NCBI RefSeq assembly: GCF_029589435.1
Contig: NZ_JARRAG010000002.1
Location: 4,526,001 to 4,590,000, forward strand
DNA from: Paludisphaera mucosa
GTDB lineage: Bacteria; Planctomycetota; Planctomycetia; Isosphaerales; Isosphaeraceae
Direction: 5' to 3'
Length of the DNA: 64,000 nucleotides
Below, one piece after another: positions 8,611 to 17,111 of this stretch; the stretch's first letter is position 1, and each line of letters starts with the position of its first letter. The notes under the pieces are model-generated. The model searched no databases. It saw nothing but the letters and a program-made list of their open reading frames with translations, and was not told where the DNA came from. The position numbers and the translations under genes are program-made.

Positions 8611-10401
8611 GTGTCATTGCTCGTGCAGAAGTTCGGCGGGACGAGCGTCGCCGATTCGGACAAGATCCTGGCCGCCGCGCGGCGGGCCATCCAGGCGCAT
8701 CAGCGGGGGGACCAGGTCCTGGTCGTCGTCTCGGCCCGCGGCCACACCACCGACGAGCTGGTCGCACTGGCCCGCGAGATCAACGACCGGCCCCCGGCGC
8801 GCGAGATGGACATGCTGCTCTCCACCGGCGAGCAGGTCAGCGTGGCGCTCATGGCCATGGCCGTCGAGGCCCTGGGCGTGCCGGCGATCAGCTTCACCGG
8901 CGCCCAGATCGGCCTCGTGACCGACAGCTTCCACACCAAGGCCCGGATCCGCAACATCTCCACCGAGCGGATGCAGGCGGCGCTCGACGCGGGCCGGATC
9001 GTCATCGTCGCCGGCTTCCAGGGGGTCGACGAGAACTACAACATCACGACCCTGGGCCGGGGCGGGTCCGACACCACGGCCGTCGCGCTGGCGGCCGTGC
9101 TCGGGGCCTCGGCCTGCGAGATCTACACCGACGTCGACGGCGTCTACACCACCGACCCCCGGATCGTCCCCGAGGCCCGCAAGATCGAGCGGATCAGCTA
9201 CGACGAGATGCTCGAGCTGGCCAGCCTGGGCGCCGGCGTGATGCACTCGCGGTCGATCGAGTTCGCCAAGAAGTACGGCGTGCCGATCCACGTCCGCAGC
9301 AGCTTCTCCGACGCCGCCGGCACCTGGATCGTCGCCGAGGCCGACGCCCGCCGCCTGGGCGTCCCCGTCACCGGCGCGGCCCTGGCGAAGGACGAGGCCC
9401 GGATCACGATCCAGGGGGTGCCCGACCGCCCCGGCGTCGTCCACCGGATCTTCCACACGATCTCCAAGGCCGCGATCGTCGTCGACATGATCGTCCAGAA
9501 CGTCGCCGTCGAGGGCCGCGCCGAGGTCAGCTTCACCGTCGCCAAGGGGGACCTCCCCGAGACCCTCTCGGCCGCCGAGGCCGCCGCCCACGCCGTGGGC
9601 GCGATCGGCGTGCAGCACGACGCCGAGGTCGCCAAGGTCTCGGTCGTCGGCCTGGGGATGCGGACCCACACCGGCGTCGCCACCACCATGTTCGAGGCGC
9701 TCGCGAAGGAGGGGATCAACATCCAGATGATCACCACCAGCGAGATCAAGATCAGCGTCCTGGTCGCCCGGCCCAAGGCCGCCGCCGCCCTCCGCGCCGT
9801 GCACAAGGCGTTCCTGCTGGAGATGGTCCACGCCGCGCCGCCGTCGCCGTTCGTCCCCGGCCCGTCGTCCAAGCGGGCGATGAAGCTCGTCCCCCTGGCC
9901 GACCCCGACGCCGACCCCGACCTGCCGCAGGGGATGGAAGACCTGGTGATCGCCGGCGTCGACCTCGACGAGACCCAGGCGAACGTCTCGCTGTTCGGCG
10001 TCCCCGACGAGCCCGGCTACGCCGCGCGGGTCTTCCGCGCCATCGGCGAGGCCGAGGTCTTCGTCGACATGATCGTCCAGAACGTGAGCCTGGAGGGGAT
10101 GACCGACCTGTCGTTCACCGTCCCCCGCGAGTCCGCCGACCGCGCCGCCGCGGCCGTCCGCCCGTTCGGCGGCGGCAAGGTGGCCGTCGAGCCCCACCTG
10201 GCCAAGCTCGCCGTCTCGGGCGTCGGCATGCGGACCCACACCGGCGTCGCCACCGCCATGTTCCGCGCCCTGGCCGACGCCTCCATCAACATCAAGCTCA
10301 TCAACACCAGCGAGGTCCGCATCAACGTCGGCGCCGACAGCGCCGGCGGCAAGCTCGCCCTGGAGAGCCTCCGCAAGGCGTTTGCGCTGGACGAACGGTG
10401 A
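8611..10401 (+). CDS. lysC: aspartate kinase with four ACT domains
   Basis: This enzyme phosphorylates L-aspartate, the first step to lysine, threonine, methionine and diaminopimelate. The start is GTG 8611, with GGGAG about 8 bp upstream and the product beginning at the invariant KFGGTSV motif (residues 7-13); longer in-frame starts upstream are not credible. Residues ~1-240 form the amino-acid kinase domain (GRGGSDTTAVALA, EIYTDVDGVYTTDP). Residues ~260-420 and ~450-596 are two successive ACT pairs, each containing DMIVQNV and a GVGMRTHTGVA-type loop. Most bacterial LysC proteins have one pair and ~400 residues. Cyanobacterial aspartate kinases are known with four ACT domains, so this is a recognised architecture. 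Allosteric control by lysine/threonine is likely. Confidence 0.95.
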   Translation: MSLLVQKFGGTSVADSDKILAAARRAIQAHQRGDQVLVVVSARGHTTDELVALAREINDRPPAREMDMLLSTGEQVSVALMAMAVEALGVPAISFTGAQIGLVTDSFHTKARIRNISTERMQAALDAGRIVIVAGFQGVDENYNITTLGRGGSDTTAVALAAVLGASACEIYTDVDGVYTTDPRIVPEARKIERISYDEMLELASLGAGVMHSRSIEFAKKYGVPIHVRSSFSDAAGTWIVAEADARRLGVPVTGAALAKDEARITIQGVPDRPGVVHRIFHTISKAAIVVDMIVQNVAVEGRAEVSFTVAKGDLPETLSAAEAAAHAVGAIGVQHDAEVAKVSVVGLGMRTHTGVATTMFEALAKEGINIQMITTSEIKISVLVARPKAAAALRAVHKAFLLEMVHAAPPSPFVPGPSSKRAMKLVPLADPDADPDLPQGMEDLVIAGVDLDETQANVSLFGVPDEPGYAARVFRAIGEAEVFVDMIVQNVSLEGMTDLSFTVPRESADRAAAAVRPFGGGKVAVEPHLAKLAVSGVGMRTHTGVATAMFRALADASINIKLINTSEVRINVGADSAGGKLALESLRKAFALDER

Positions 10402-10444
10402 GAGCGTCGGCTATCGCTCCTTTAGTGCCGGCACCGCGGAATGA

Positions 10445-10456
10445 GACTCTAGAGTC
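10445..10456. promoter_or_regulatory. perfect 12-bp palindrome upstream of the SUKH-like gene
   Basis: GACTCTAGAGTC at 10445-10456 is a perfect palindrome in the 130-bp gap after lysC, 75 bp before the SUKH-like start. It could be an operator or a chance site; no other support. Confidence 0.25.
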
Positions 10457-10531
10457 GCGCCGCCGCCATCCCGACGGTTCTCGCGCACGCGTCGCGGGAC
10501 CTCCGCAGTGAGGCTTTCGGGGGAGCGACGA

Positions 10532-11164
10532 ATGCTAGACATCGTGAGCCCGAACGATCGACGCCGGATCGAGGAATTCCTGCGGAGCTACGTCGATTCG
10601 CCTTTCGCCCTGAGAGCGGATGGCCGCAGGTGGGAACTTGCCGCCAGCCCGATAACCCCGGAAATGGTCTTGCTCCACGAAAGAGACCTGGGGGTCGTCC
10701 TCCCGCCGTTGTTCCGCGCCTACCTGACGTCCTCCTGCGTGCCCAGTGCCGACTTTAGGCTTGGACAGCTCCCGTCCATCACGTTGGAAAAGCCCATGGA
10801 ATGGGTCAAGCGGTGGTCCATCGAGAGGAAGCTGATGGACTTCTACCAAAAGAACATCCACTTGGTTCCCTTCACTCAGGGATCGGCCGACATCAGCGAC
10901 CTGTGCTTCGACGTATCGCGCCCCAGCAGATTGAACGATTATCCGATCGTTCAGATCCCTCACCAATTTTATGAGGATGATCCGGCCCTGCTCGATGAAT
11001 CGGACTACGCCAGACTCACGGCGTTTGGTTCGTTCTCGGACTACATGGAGTTTCTCAACGATTGGCTCGTCTACAAAACCCTCGGTGCCGAAGGCGATTT
11101 TTTCGATTGGCTACGACGGGCCCATAAAATCCTCCCTTGCCAGTACTATCTTGACTTCCTTTAG
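10532..11164 (+). CDS. SMI1/KNR4 (SUKH)-like protein, possible immunity protein
   Basis: I start at ATG 10532, which has GGGGGAG about 7 bp upstream; the in-frame GTG at 10508 has none. The 210-residue product has the SUKH pattern near residues 45-70 (ITPEMVLLHERDLGVVLPPL then FRAYLTSSC), that is, the E-x-x-L-G-x-x-LP-x-x-(Y/F)-x-x-Y core of SMI1/KNR4 proteins. Such proteins often neutralise toxins of polymorphic or contact-dependent systems. No toxin gene lies beside it. The coding sequence is visibly more A/T-rich than its neighbours, which suggests horizontal transfer. It sits with two other accessory genes between lysC and argG. Confidence 0.6.
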   Translation: MLDIVSPNDRRRIEEFLRSYVDSPFALRADGRRWELAASPITPEMVLLHERDLGVVLPPLFRAYLTSSCVPSADFRLGQLPSITLEKPMEWVKRWSIERKLMDFYQKNIHLVPFTQGSADISDLCFDVSRPSRLNDYPIVQIPHQFYEDDPALLDESDYARLTAFGSFSDYMEFLNDWLVYKTLGAEGDFFDWLRRAHKILPCQYYLDFL

Positions 11165-11200
11165 CGGCAGGGCGACGAGAGTCATCCCTGATGTTCGGCC

Positions 11201-11270
11201 CTCCATGATACCGCGAAGGGCTCCCATTCGCGTGACGACGAAAGAACGCCCGGGTGGGGAGGCCCCGCCC
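11201..11270 (+). repeat. imperfect direct repeat, copy A
   Basis: About 70 bp starting CTCCATGATACCGCGA and continuing through GTGACGACGAAAGAACGCCC. It recurs in the same orientation at 12405-12473 with scattered substitutions and short indels. The two copies bracket the GyrB-like gene exactly, one just past its 3' end and one just before its start. Confidence 0.8.
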
Positions 11271-11281
11271 CCGGGGCCGCC

Positions 11282-12376
11282 TCACCAGGACCAAATTTCG
11301 GGGAACGCGAACGTCCGGATCTTCGGCAACTGCTTCGCGACCTCGGGATGGTCTCGCTGCCATTCCAGGGCCCCCCGGATGAACAGGTCGCGGACCATCT
11401 CCCGAAGCTCCGGGTTCCCGATCCGGGCCTTGATGCAGCCTTCCCAGACCGCGCCGGGATACCGGATGGACACGACGCCGACGACGCCGTTTCGGTCGGC
11501 CTTCAAGGACTTCGGCAGCTTGAAGTCGCGGTAGATCCGGTGTAACGCGTCCTTCAGTCCTTGCTCGTGCGTGCCCCCCTCGACGGCCCGGCCGTTGTTG
11601 ATGAAGCAGCACACCGCGTCCCCCGTCCAACTCTGGTACGCGAAGGCCGCCTCCAGCCGGAGATCGCCCTCCTCGGCGACGAAGTGGATCGGCTCGTGCA
11701 GGAGCTGGTACGGGGCCGCTACCGAATCGAAGAGGTCGACGATCCCGCGCGGGGCGAAGTACTCCCGGACGTCCCCCCCGACGTTCAGGGAAAACCGTAC
11801 GCCGTGATGGAGGAAGCTGAGCCGGCGCAGGTAGCTCCGGAAGATTTCCGGGGAGAGGTCCGTGATGGTGAAGATCGAAGTATCGGGGACGAACCTCAGG
11901 GTGGTCCCCGGCTCCTCCGACCGGACTTCCATCTCGCGCCGGGATTCGAGAGCCCCGCGGCGGAAGGCCAGGGTCACCAGACGACGCCCCTCCCTGACCT
12001 CGACCGTCAGGCGCTCGGACAGGGCGTTCAGCACGGTCCCCTCGAAGTCGTGCCCCGGCCTCGAGACCGGGCACTCCTCGAACGGGACCAAACGGCCGCT
12101 CGTCGACTCCCCGATCGGGACGACGGCGTCGGATTCGACGACGAACCCGCCGGCTTCGACGGTCACGGCCACCCGCTTCGCCCCCCGCGACAGCGTCAAC
12201 ACGACGGGGCAGACGAGGTACTGGATGAACCCGAAGAACCCCCTGTCGCCGACGTACATGCCCGGGCGCTTCCGGACGGCCTCGACGTAGGATAGTTCCT
12301 CCATCCGCTTTTGCGTCGCATCGTCCAAGACGAACCCGGCCTGATGGCCGCCCCCCCGGTCATCTCGTCTCGTCAC
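11282..12376 (-). CDS. degenerate GyrB/ParE-like protein lacking TOPRIM
   Basis: The product resembles only the N-terminal ATPase and transducer part of type II topoisomerase B subunits. It has EAVRKRPGMYVGD near the start, a segment like the GyrB EGGTH loop (EGGTHEQGLKDALHR, with FINNGRAV before it), and a transducer-like stretch SIRYPGAVWEGCIKARIGN, in which the K of the usual QTK loop is kept. Two ATP-binding hallmarks are missing: the DNSIDE motif with its catalytic Glu, replaced by PVVLTLSRG, and the DNGRGIP motif. No TOPRIM or C-terminal domain follows. It is therefore unlikely to be an active gyrase. GTG 12376 is my best start (364 residues); ATG 12304 is possible but would trim conserved residues. 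It is flanked by direct repeats. Confidence 0.7.
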   Translation of the reverse strand: MTRRDDRGGGHQAGFVLDDATQKRMEELSYVEAVRKRPGMYVGDRGFFGFIQYLVCPVVLTLSRGAKRVAVTVEAGGFVVESDAVVPIGESTSGRLVPFEECPVSRPGHDFEGTVLNALSERLTVEVREGRRLVTLAFRRGALESRREMEVRSEEPGTTLRFVPDTSIFTITDLSPEIFRSYLRRLSFLHHGVRFSLNVGGDVREYFAPRGIVDLFDSVAAPYQLLHEPIHFVAEEGDLRLEAAFAYQSWTGDAVCCFINNGRAVEGGTHEQGLKDALHRIYRDFKLPKSLKADRNGVVGVVSIRYPGAVWEGCIKARIGNPELREMVRDLFIRGALEWQRDHPEVAKQLPKIRTFAFPEIWSW

Positions 12377-12404
12377 CGCCCCCGAGACCACCCCGCCTCC
12401 GGAC

Positions 12405-12473
12405 CTCCATGATACCGCGAGAAGGCTCCCAATTCGCATGACGACGCAGGACCGCCCGGCTGGGGACACCCCG
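12405..12473 (+). repeat. imperfect direct repeat, copy B
   Basis: Second copy of the repeat at 11201-11270, starting CTCCATGATACCGCGA. It lies directly upstream of the GyrB-like gene and about 100 bp before the antitoxin start, so it may contain promoter elements for either gene. Confidence 0.8.
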
Positions 12474-12575
12474 TCGTCGGGGACCGCTTGTCGAACCCCG
12501 ATCGTTCCCGAAATAATGGAGGCCGGTGCCGGCTTCATCCCTACGGCCCCGGGTCCCCTCGCGAAGGAAGTCGCC

Positions 12576-12818
12576 GTGAGCACCATCACGATCCAGGAAG
12601 CCCAGGCCCGCCTGTCGGAGGTGATCCATCGGCTCGCGCCCGGCGAGGAGATCGTCATCACCGAGGACGACCGTCCCGTGGCCCGCCTGACCCTGACCGC
12701 CACTCCCCAGCAAAGGCCCCGCCGGCTGGGGACGATGAGGGGGACCATCCTTCACATGGCCCCGGACTTCGACGAACCGCTCGACGACTTTCGGGAGTAC
12801 GTCGCCAGAATCTGGTGA
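12576..12818 (+). CDS. Phd/YefM-type antitoxin, no toxin partner
   Basis: An 80-residue protein starting at GTG 12576, with GGAAG about 8 bp upstream. The first 40 residues match Phd/YefM antitoxins: STITIQEAQARLSEVIHRL, then EEIVITEDDRPVARL. Such proteins form a dimeric DNA-binding N-terminus and use a flexible C-terminus (here TMRGTILHMAPDFDEPLDD) to block a toxin such as Doc, YoeB or VapC. The next gene is argG, 48 bp away, and no toxin-sized frame lies on either side, so it is an orphan here. It would normally repress its own promoter. Confidence 0.85.
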   Translation: MSTITIQEAQARLSEVIHRLAPGEEIVITEDDRPVARLTLTATPQQRPRRLGTMRGTILHMAPDFDEPLDDFREYVARIW

Positions 12819-12866
12819 CGCCGCGAATTTTCAGCCCTCGCAACCCCAGAGAAAGCACCTACAGCC

Positions 12867-14129
12867 GTGGCGCGTGAGAAGATCGTCCTCGCCTACAGCG
12901 GCGGCCTCGATACGTCGGTGGCCGTCAAGTGGATCAACGAAACGTACGACATGGACGTCATCGCCTACACCTGCGACCTCGGGCAGGGGCAGGACATCCA
13001 CGCGATCCGCGACAAGGCGCTGCGGACCGGCGCGGTCGACGCGATCGCCGAGGACGCCCGCAACCTCTTCATCGACTACTTCGTCTGGCCGTCGCTGATG
13101 GCCGGCGCGCTCTATGAGGGGAAGTACCCGCTCGCCACGGCGCTGGGGCGGCCGCTGATCGCGCAGTTGATGGTCCGCGTCGCCCGCGAGCACGGCGCGA
13201 CGGCCGTGGCTCACGGCTGCACCGGCAAGGGGAACGACCAGGTCCGGTTCGACGTCACGTTCCAGACGCTCGCCCCGGACCTCAAGATCGTCGCCCCGGT
13301 CCGCGAGTGGAAGTGGACCCGGACGCAGGAGCTGGAGTACGCCGCCAAGCACGGCATCGAGGTCGAGGCGACCAAGAAGTCGATCTTCAGCACCGACCAG
13401 AACATCTGGGGCCGCTCGATCGAGGCCGGGATTTTGGAAGACCCCTGGGTCGCACCCCCGGCCGAGACCTTCCAGTGGACCGTCGACCCCAAGGACGCCC
13501 CCGACGAGCCCGAGGAGGTCGAGATCACCTTCGAGCAGGGCCGCCCGACCGCCTGGAACGGCGTCGAGATGGACGGCATCGAGCTGATCGAGGCCGCCAA
13601 CAAGACGGCCGGCAAGCACGGCGTCGGCCGGATCGACCACATCGAGAACCGCCTCGTCGGCATCAAGTCGCGCGAGATCTACGAGGCCCCCGGCGCGGTC
13701 CTGCTCAACGAGGCCCACAAGGAGCTGGAGTTCCTCACGCTCTCGAAGGAATCGCAGCGGTTCAAGACGCACGTCAGCCAGACGTACGCCGACCTGATCT
13801 ACAACGGCCTCTGGTTCAGCCAGCTCCACCAGGACCTGATGGCGTTCACGGTCTCGAACCAGCAGTACGTCTCGGGCGTGGTCCGGATGAAGCTGTACAA
13901 GGGGGGCCTGATCGTCGTCGGCCGCAAGAGCCCGCACAGCCTCTACCGCCACGAGCTGGCGACCTACGAGGAAGGCGACCAGTACGACGCCACCGCCGCC
14001 ATGGGCTTCATCAAGATCCACGGCCTCGGCCAGACCACCCAGGCCAAGCACCAGCTCCTCAACACCAAGGGCGGCGGCCGCCCCCGCCTCGAACTCCCCA
14101 GCATCATCCCGCCCGACACGGCGCGGTGA
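12867..14129 (+). CDS. argG: argininosuccinate synthase
   Basis: A 420-residue enzyme that condenses citrulline and aspartate with ATP to argininosuccinate, the penultimate step of arginine synthesis, in the cytoplasm. The P-loop-like SGGLDTS motif is at residues 11-17, followed by AHGCTGKGNDQVRF and the conserved SIFSTDQNIWGRS segment. The start is GTG 12867; the usual N-terminus (EKIVLAYSGGLDTS) follows at once. Length is normal. A strong hairpin lies 16 bp past the stop. Confidence 0.97.
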   Translation: MAREKIVLAYSGGLDTSVAVKWINETYDMDVIAYTCDLGQGQDIHAIRDKALRTGAVDAIAEDARNLFIDYFVWPSLMAGALYEGKYPLATALGRPLIAQLMVRVAREHGATAVAHGCTGKGNDQVRFDVTFQTLAPDLKIVAPVREWKWTRTQELEYAAKHGIEVEATKKSIFSTDQNIWGRSIEAGILEDPWVAPPAETFQWTVDPKDAPDEPEEVEITFEQGRPTAWNGVEMDGIELIEAANKTAGKHGVGRIDHIENRLVGIKSREIYEAPGAVLLNEAHKELEFLTLSKESQRFKTHVSQTYADLIYNGLWFSQLHQDLMAFTVSNQQYVSGVVRMKLYKGGLIVVGRKSPHSLYRHELATYEEGDQYDATAAMGFIKIHGLGQTTQAKHQLLNTKGGGRPRLELPSIIPPDTAR

Positions 14130-14144
14130 CGACCCGGTCCGCCG

Positions 14145-14174
14145 CCCCCGCCCGCAGGCTCATCCGGGCGGGGG
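14145..14174 (+). terminator. hairpin after argG
   Basis: CCCCCGCCCG (14145-14154) and CGGGCGGGGG (14165-14174) form a perfect 10-bp stem with a 10-base loop, 16 bp after the argG stop. No T-tract follows, so it may be a processing or pausing hairpin rather than a textbook intrinsic terminator. Confidence 0.5.
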
Positions 14175-14368
14175 AGCCGGCCCCACGTCTCCAGGACCGG
14201 GGACCGCGATCCGACCCCAGGTCGATCCCCCTTTTCCTCGAGAACATGATCAACGCTACGATCTGGAACGGCCTCGACTCGATCCAGGCCGGCGAGGTCC
14301 TCCAGCGCCGACTCGTATTGATCCGAGCTGGACGGCCTCGGACCCCGCGGAATCGGAGGGATCAGGCG

Positions 14369-15730
14369 ATGCACGCGACGAAGCGTCTCTACTGGATCGC
14401 GATCGCGATCGCGACGGTCGTCGGCGGGGCCGCCCCGCCGGGCCTGAAACGCTCGCCGGTCGAGCGGATGGCGACCGAACGACTCAAGGCCACCCACGAC
14501 GACGTCCGGGCCATCCGGGCGTCGAGGAAGCCGGTCGAGCCGTCGCCCGGCCTGATCGACCACCGGGCGATCTTCCACGCCCACGCCGAGGACTCGGCGC
14601 ACACCGGGGGGACCCGCCCCGAGATGCTCGCCGAGGCGAAGCTCGCGGGGGTCGCCGCGATCTTCCTGAGCGACCATCACCGGCCGCCCCGCGACTTCTT
14701 CCTCGACAGTTGGCGAGGGCCTCGCGACGGGGTCCTCTTCGTGCCGGGCTCCGAGGCCCGGGGGTTCCTCCTCTGCCCGACGAAATCGGTCCTCGACAAG
14801 ATGGAAGGACCCCCTTCCGCCCTCCTGGAGGCCGTGCGGCTCGACGGCGGGCTCGCCTTCCTCTCGCACGTCGAGGAGCGGCCCGACCACGACATGGCGA
14901 ATCTCGACGGGATGGAGATCTACAACCGCCACGCCGACGCCAAGAAGGACCTCGCCGGCGTGGCGTCGCTGGTCCTCCGGCTCACCGACCCCGCCGCGCT
15001 CCGGGTCCTCGAGGACGACCTCCGGCGGTATCCCGACGAACTCTTCGGCGCCCAGCTCACCTATCCCGACGACTACCTGGCCAAGTGGGACCGCGAGACC
15101 CGTGCGAAGCGGCTCACCGGCGTCGCGGCGAACGACTGCCATCACAACCAGATTTTGATCGTGAAGATGGTCGACCCCGAGACCGTCCTGGTCGGCACCA
15201 ACGTGGACCGCGACGACCAGATGCGTCGGGTCTCGGCCAAGCTCCGCCCCGGGCTCCGCGAGATGACCCGGGGGCGCGCGGCGGGGGACGTCCTGGCCCG
15301 GGTGGACCTCGACCCCTACCACCGATCGTTTGCGAACGTCAGCACCCACCTCCTCGCCCCCGAGGCGACCGAATCGGCCCTCCGAGAAGCGCTCCGCCGG
15401 GGGCGCGCCTACGTCTCCCACGACTGGATGTGCGACCCGACCGGCTTCCGATTCGACCTGATCGCCGAGGGAAAACCGGTCGCCTCGATGGGCGACGAGA
15501 TCCCCTACAAGCCCGCAGGCCGCATCGAGGCCCGGTCGCCCGTCCCCTGCAAGCTCCGCCTCGTGGAAGGCGGCCGGATCGTCGCCGAGGCGACCGGCGA
15601 TCGGCTGGAAGTCGGGATCGAGGCCCCCGGGGCTTATCGGGTCGAAGGCTGTCTCACCCTCGACGGCGAGGACCGGGGCTGGGTCTACACCAACCCGATC
15701 TACGTCCGGGCCGCCCCCGCACAGCCTTGA
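14369..15730 (+). CDS. exported PHP-domain (putative metal-dependent phosphoesterase) protein
   Basis: A 453-residue protein starting at ATG 14369 with GGAGGG about 9 bp upstream. An N-terminal hydrophobic segment (residues 8-22) looks like a signal peptide or anchor. The body has PHP-type metal-binding motifs: IFHAHAEDSAHTGG near residues 70-83, FLSDHH near 103, and downstream E, H and D-x-H positions (LSHVEER, ANDCHHNQ). PHP domains hydrolyse phosphoesters using two or three metal ions. The last ~80 residues form a beta-rich domain typical of planctomycete PHP proteins. Substrate unknown. The 239 bp after argG hold only the hairpin noted. Confidence 0.8.
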   Translation: MHATKRLYWIAIAIATVVGGAAPPGLKRSPVERMATERLKATHDDVRAIRASRKPVEPSPGLIDHRAIFHAHAEDSAHTGGTRPEMLAEAKLAGVAAIFLSDHHRPPRDFFLDSWRGPRDGVLFVPGSEARGFLLCPTKSVLDKMEGPPSALLEAVRLDGGLAFLSHVEERPDHDMANLDGMEIYNRHADAKKDLAGVASLVLRLTDPAALRVLEDDLRRYPDELFGAQLTYPDDYLAKWDRETRAKRLTGVAANDCHHNQILIVKMVDPETVLVGTNVDRDDQMRRVSAKLRPGLREMTRGRAAGDVLARVDLDPYHRSFANVSTHLLAPEATESALREALRRGRAYVSHDWMCDPTGFRFDLIAEGKPVASMGDEIPYKPAGRIEARSPVPCKLRLVEGGRIVAEATGDRLEVGIEAPGAYRVEGCLTLDGEDRGWVYTNPIYVRAAPAQP

Positions 15731-15797
15731 GAAGCGAGTCGGCGGGGAACCGTCGCTCGCCTACCGCTTGAGGGGGGGTTGGACTTCCCAAATAACT

Positions 15798-16214
15798 TCA
15801 GGAAATGCCCCCAGATTTCATCGAGTCAGACTCGCTGCTGTTCGTCGTCGAAACAAGCCCGCGCCGCAGCTTGGGCTTCTTGAAATTCCCCGCCAGCACT
15901 TCCCCCGTTACTCTCCGAGTCGCCTCTAGCTTCTTGATCGACGGATTCGTCACGCCCGTTTTCCAGTTGTGGACGGTGCGGGTCGTGACCTTGACCTCTC
16001 CTCGCGCACCTGTTCGGCGACCGCCAGGAGGCTCGCCCGCCTTTCTCGGGCGGGCTTCGCCGCCTTCGCGACGGCCGACTTGCTGCGCCTGGAGTCCCGA
16101 CGGCGCACTTCCAAGGGGGAGACCGCCCCGACGTCGGCCTGGCTTAGCTTTTGCGTGTTCTGGCCGTCCGTTCGGGATCGCCGATCCCTTCGGAAACATC
16201 ACCGACCCATTCAT
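15798..16214 (-). pseudogene. small HTH protein, probably frameshifted
   Basis: The 3' part on this strand reads TTRTVHNWKTGVTNPSIKKL then EATRRVTGEVLAG, a plausible helix-turn-helix of a phage-repressor or Xre-like protein. Upstream the continuation is found only in another frame (SLLAVAEQVREE joining VKVTTRTVHNW), so one base appears gained or lost near 15991-16005. A 7-bp inverted repeat, GCCCGCC/GGCGGGC, lies at 16035-16055 inside the gene. It is divergent from the DUF6321 gene at 16236. Either a decayed regulator or a sequencing indel; the exact N-terminus is unresolved. Confidence 0.4.
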
Positions 16215-16235
16215 CGGTCCCCTTGGAGTCTCTCC

Positions 16236-16628
16236 ATGGCCGCCAGCACCCGCTCGTCATCCTCCGCCAAGGCTCGCAAGGACCCCGAGGGGGGCCTGAC
16301 CGCGGCCGGGCGGGCGTATTTCCAGAAGACCGAGGGTGCGAACCTCAAGCCGGGCGTGAAGAAGCCGCTCAGCGCGATGACGCCCGAAGAGATGAAACGC
16401 AAGGGCTCGTTCCTGCGACGGCATTACGCGACCCTGCGCGGGCCGCTACGCGACGAGGACGGCAAGCCCACGCGGCTGGCCCTGCAAGCCCACGCCTGGG
16501 GCGAGCCCGTCCCCAAGACGGCCGAGGCCGCACAGAAGCTCGCCGAGAAGGGGACCCGGCTGCTCGAACGCTATCGCAGGTCCAAGGCGAAGGCCGGCGG
16601 CGCGTCCCGGAAGAAGGCGGAGGCCTGA
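16236..16628 (+). CDS. DUF6321-type small basic protein
   Basis: A 130-residue Lys/Arg-rich protein starting at ATG 16236 with GGAG upstream. The segment KDPEGGLTAAGRAYF then KTEGANLKPGVK, followed by KRKGSFLRRHY and LALQAHAWGEPVPK, matches what I recall of the DUF6321 family. Its role is unknown; high basic content and cytoplasmic location fit nucleic-acid or chromatin association, but this is not established. The next gene starts 5 bp after its stop, so the two are co-translated. Confidence 0.75.
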   Translation: MAASTRSSSSAKARKDPEGGLTAAGRAYFQKTEGANLKPGVKKPLSAMTPEEMKRKGSFLRRHYATLRGPLRDEDGKPTRLALQAHAWGEPVPKTAEAAQKLAEKGTRLLERYRRSKAKAGGASRKKAEA

Positions 16629-16633
16629 CCGCC

Positions 16634-17089
16634 GTGGCCACGGCGAAGAAGGCGGCGGCCTCGAAGACGGCCCGCAAGTCGTCCCCCGCGACCTACACGG
16701 ACCCCGACCTGCGCGACCGGCTGAAGGCCGAGATCCAGGCCGGCGAAAAGGGGGGCAAATCGGGCCAATGGAGCGCCCGCAAGTCGCAACTCCTGGCGAC
16801 CGAGTACAAGAAGGCCGGCGGCGGCTACAAGAAGCCGCGCGGCAAAAAGACCGAGGCCCAGCAAAACCTCGACGCGTGGACAGACCAGGAGTGGACCACC
16901 GAGGACGGCAAGCCCGCCGTCCGCGAAGGCGAAACCGCGCGTTACCTGCCGAAGGAAGCTTGGGAGAAGCTCTCGCCCGCCGAGCGGAAGGCGACTGAGG
17001 CGAAGAAGAAGGCGGGCTCGCGCAAGGGGAAGCAGGTCGTCACCAACACCGCGGCGGCCCGGCGCGCACGCAAGAAGACGTCTACCTGA
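16634..17089 (+). CDS. DUF5872-type basic protein
   Basis: A 151-residue protein from GTG 16634, 5 bp after the DUF6321 stop. It has a Lys/Ala-rich N-terminal tail of about 20 residues, a core reading TDPDLRDRLKAEIQAGEKGG, QWSARKSQLLATEYKKAGGG and LDAWTDQEWTTEDGKPAVR, and a Lys/Arg-rich C-terminus. This matches my recollection of the DUF5872 family. The function is unknown; the pair probably works together, and both tails look DNA- or RNA-binding. The gene ends 22 bp before the convergent beta-helix gene. Confidence 0.75.
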   Translation: MATAKKAAASKTARKSSPATYTDPDLRDRLKAEIQAGEKGGKSGQWSARKSQLLATEYKKAGGGYKKPRGKKTEAQQNLDAWTDQEWTTEDGKPAVREGETARYLPKEAWEKLSPAERKATEAKKKAGSRKGKQVVTNTAAARRARKKTST

Positions 17090-17111
17090 CGATCGCGATG
17101 AAGCCGCGGCC

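Noticed and set aside
12360-12755. Minus-strand frames opposite the antitoxin
   Set aside because: They read the direct repeat and the antitoxin in antisense; the antitoxin has a clear start and family match.
14394-14416. Tandem GATCGC-like repeat
   Set aside because: It lies within the signal-peptide region of the PHP gene and simply encodes alternating Ile/Ala; not an independent element.
16035-16055. Hairpin GCCCGCC/GGCGGGC as a terminator
   Set aside because: It lies inside the putative HTH gene, has no T-tract, and short GC palindromes are common in this sequence.
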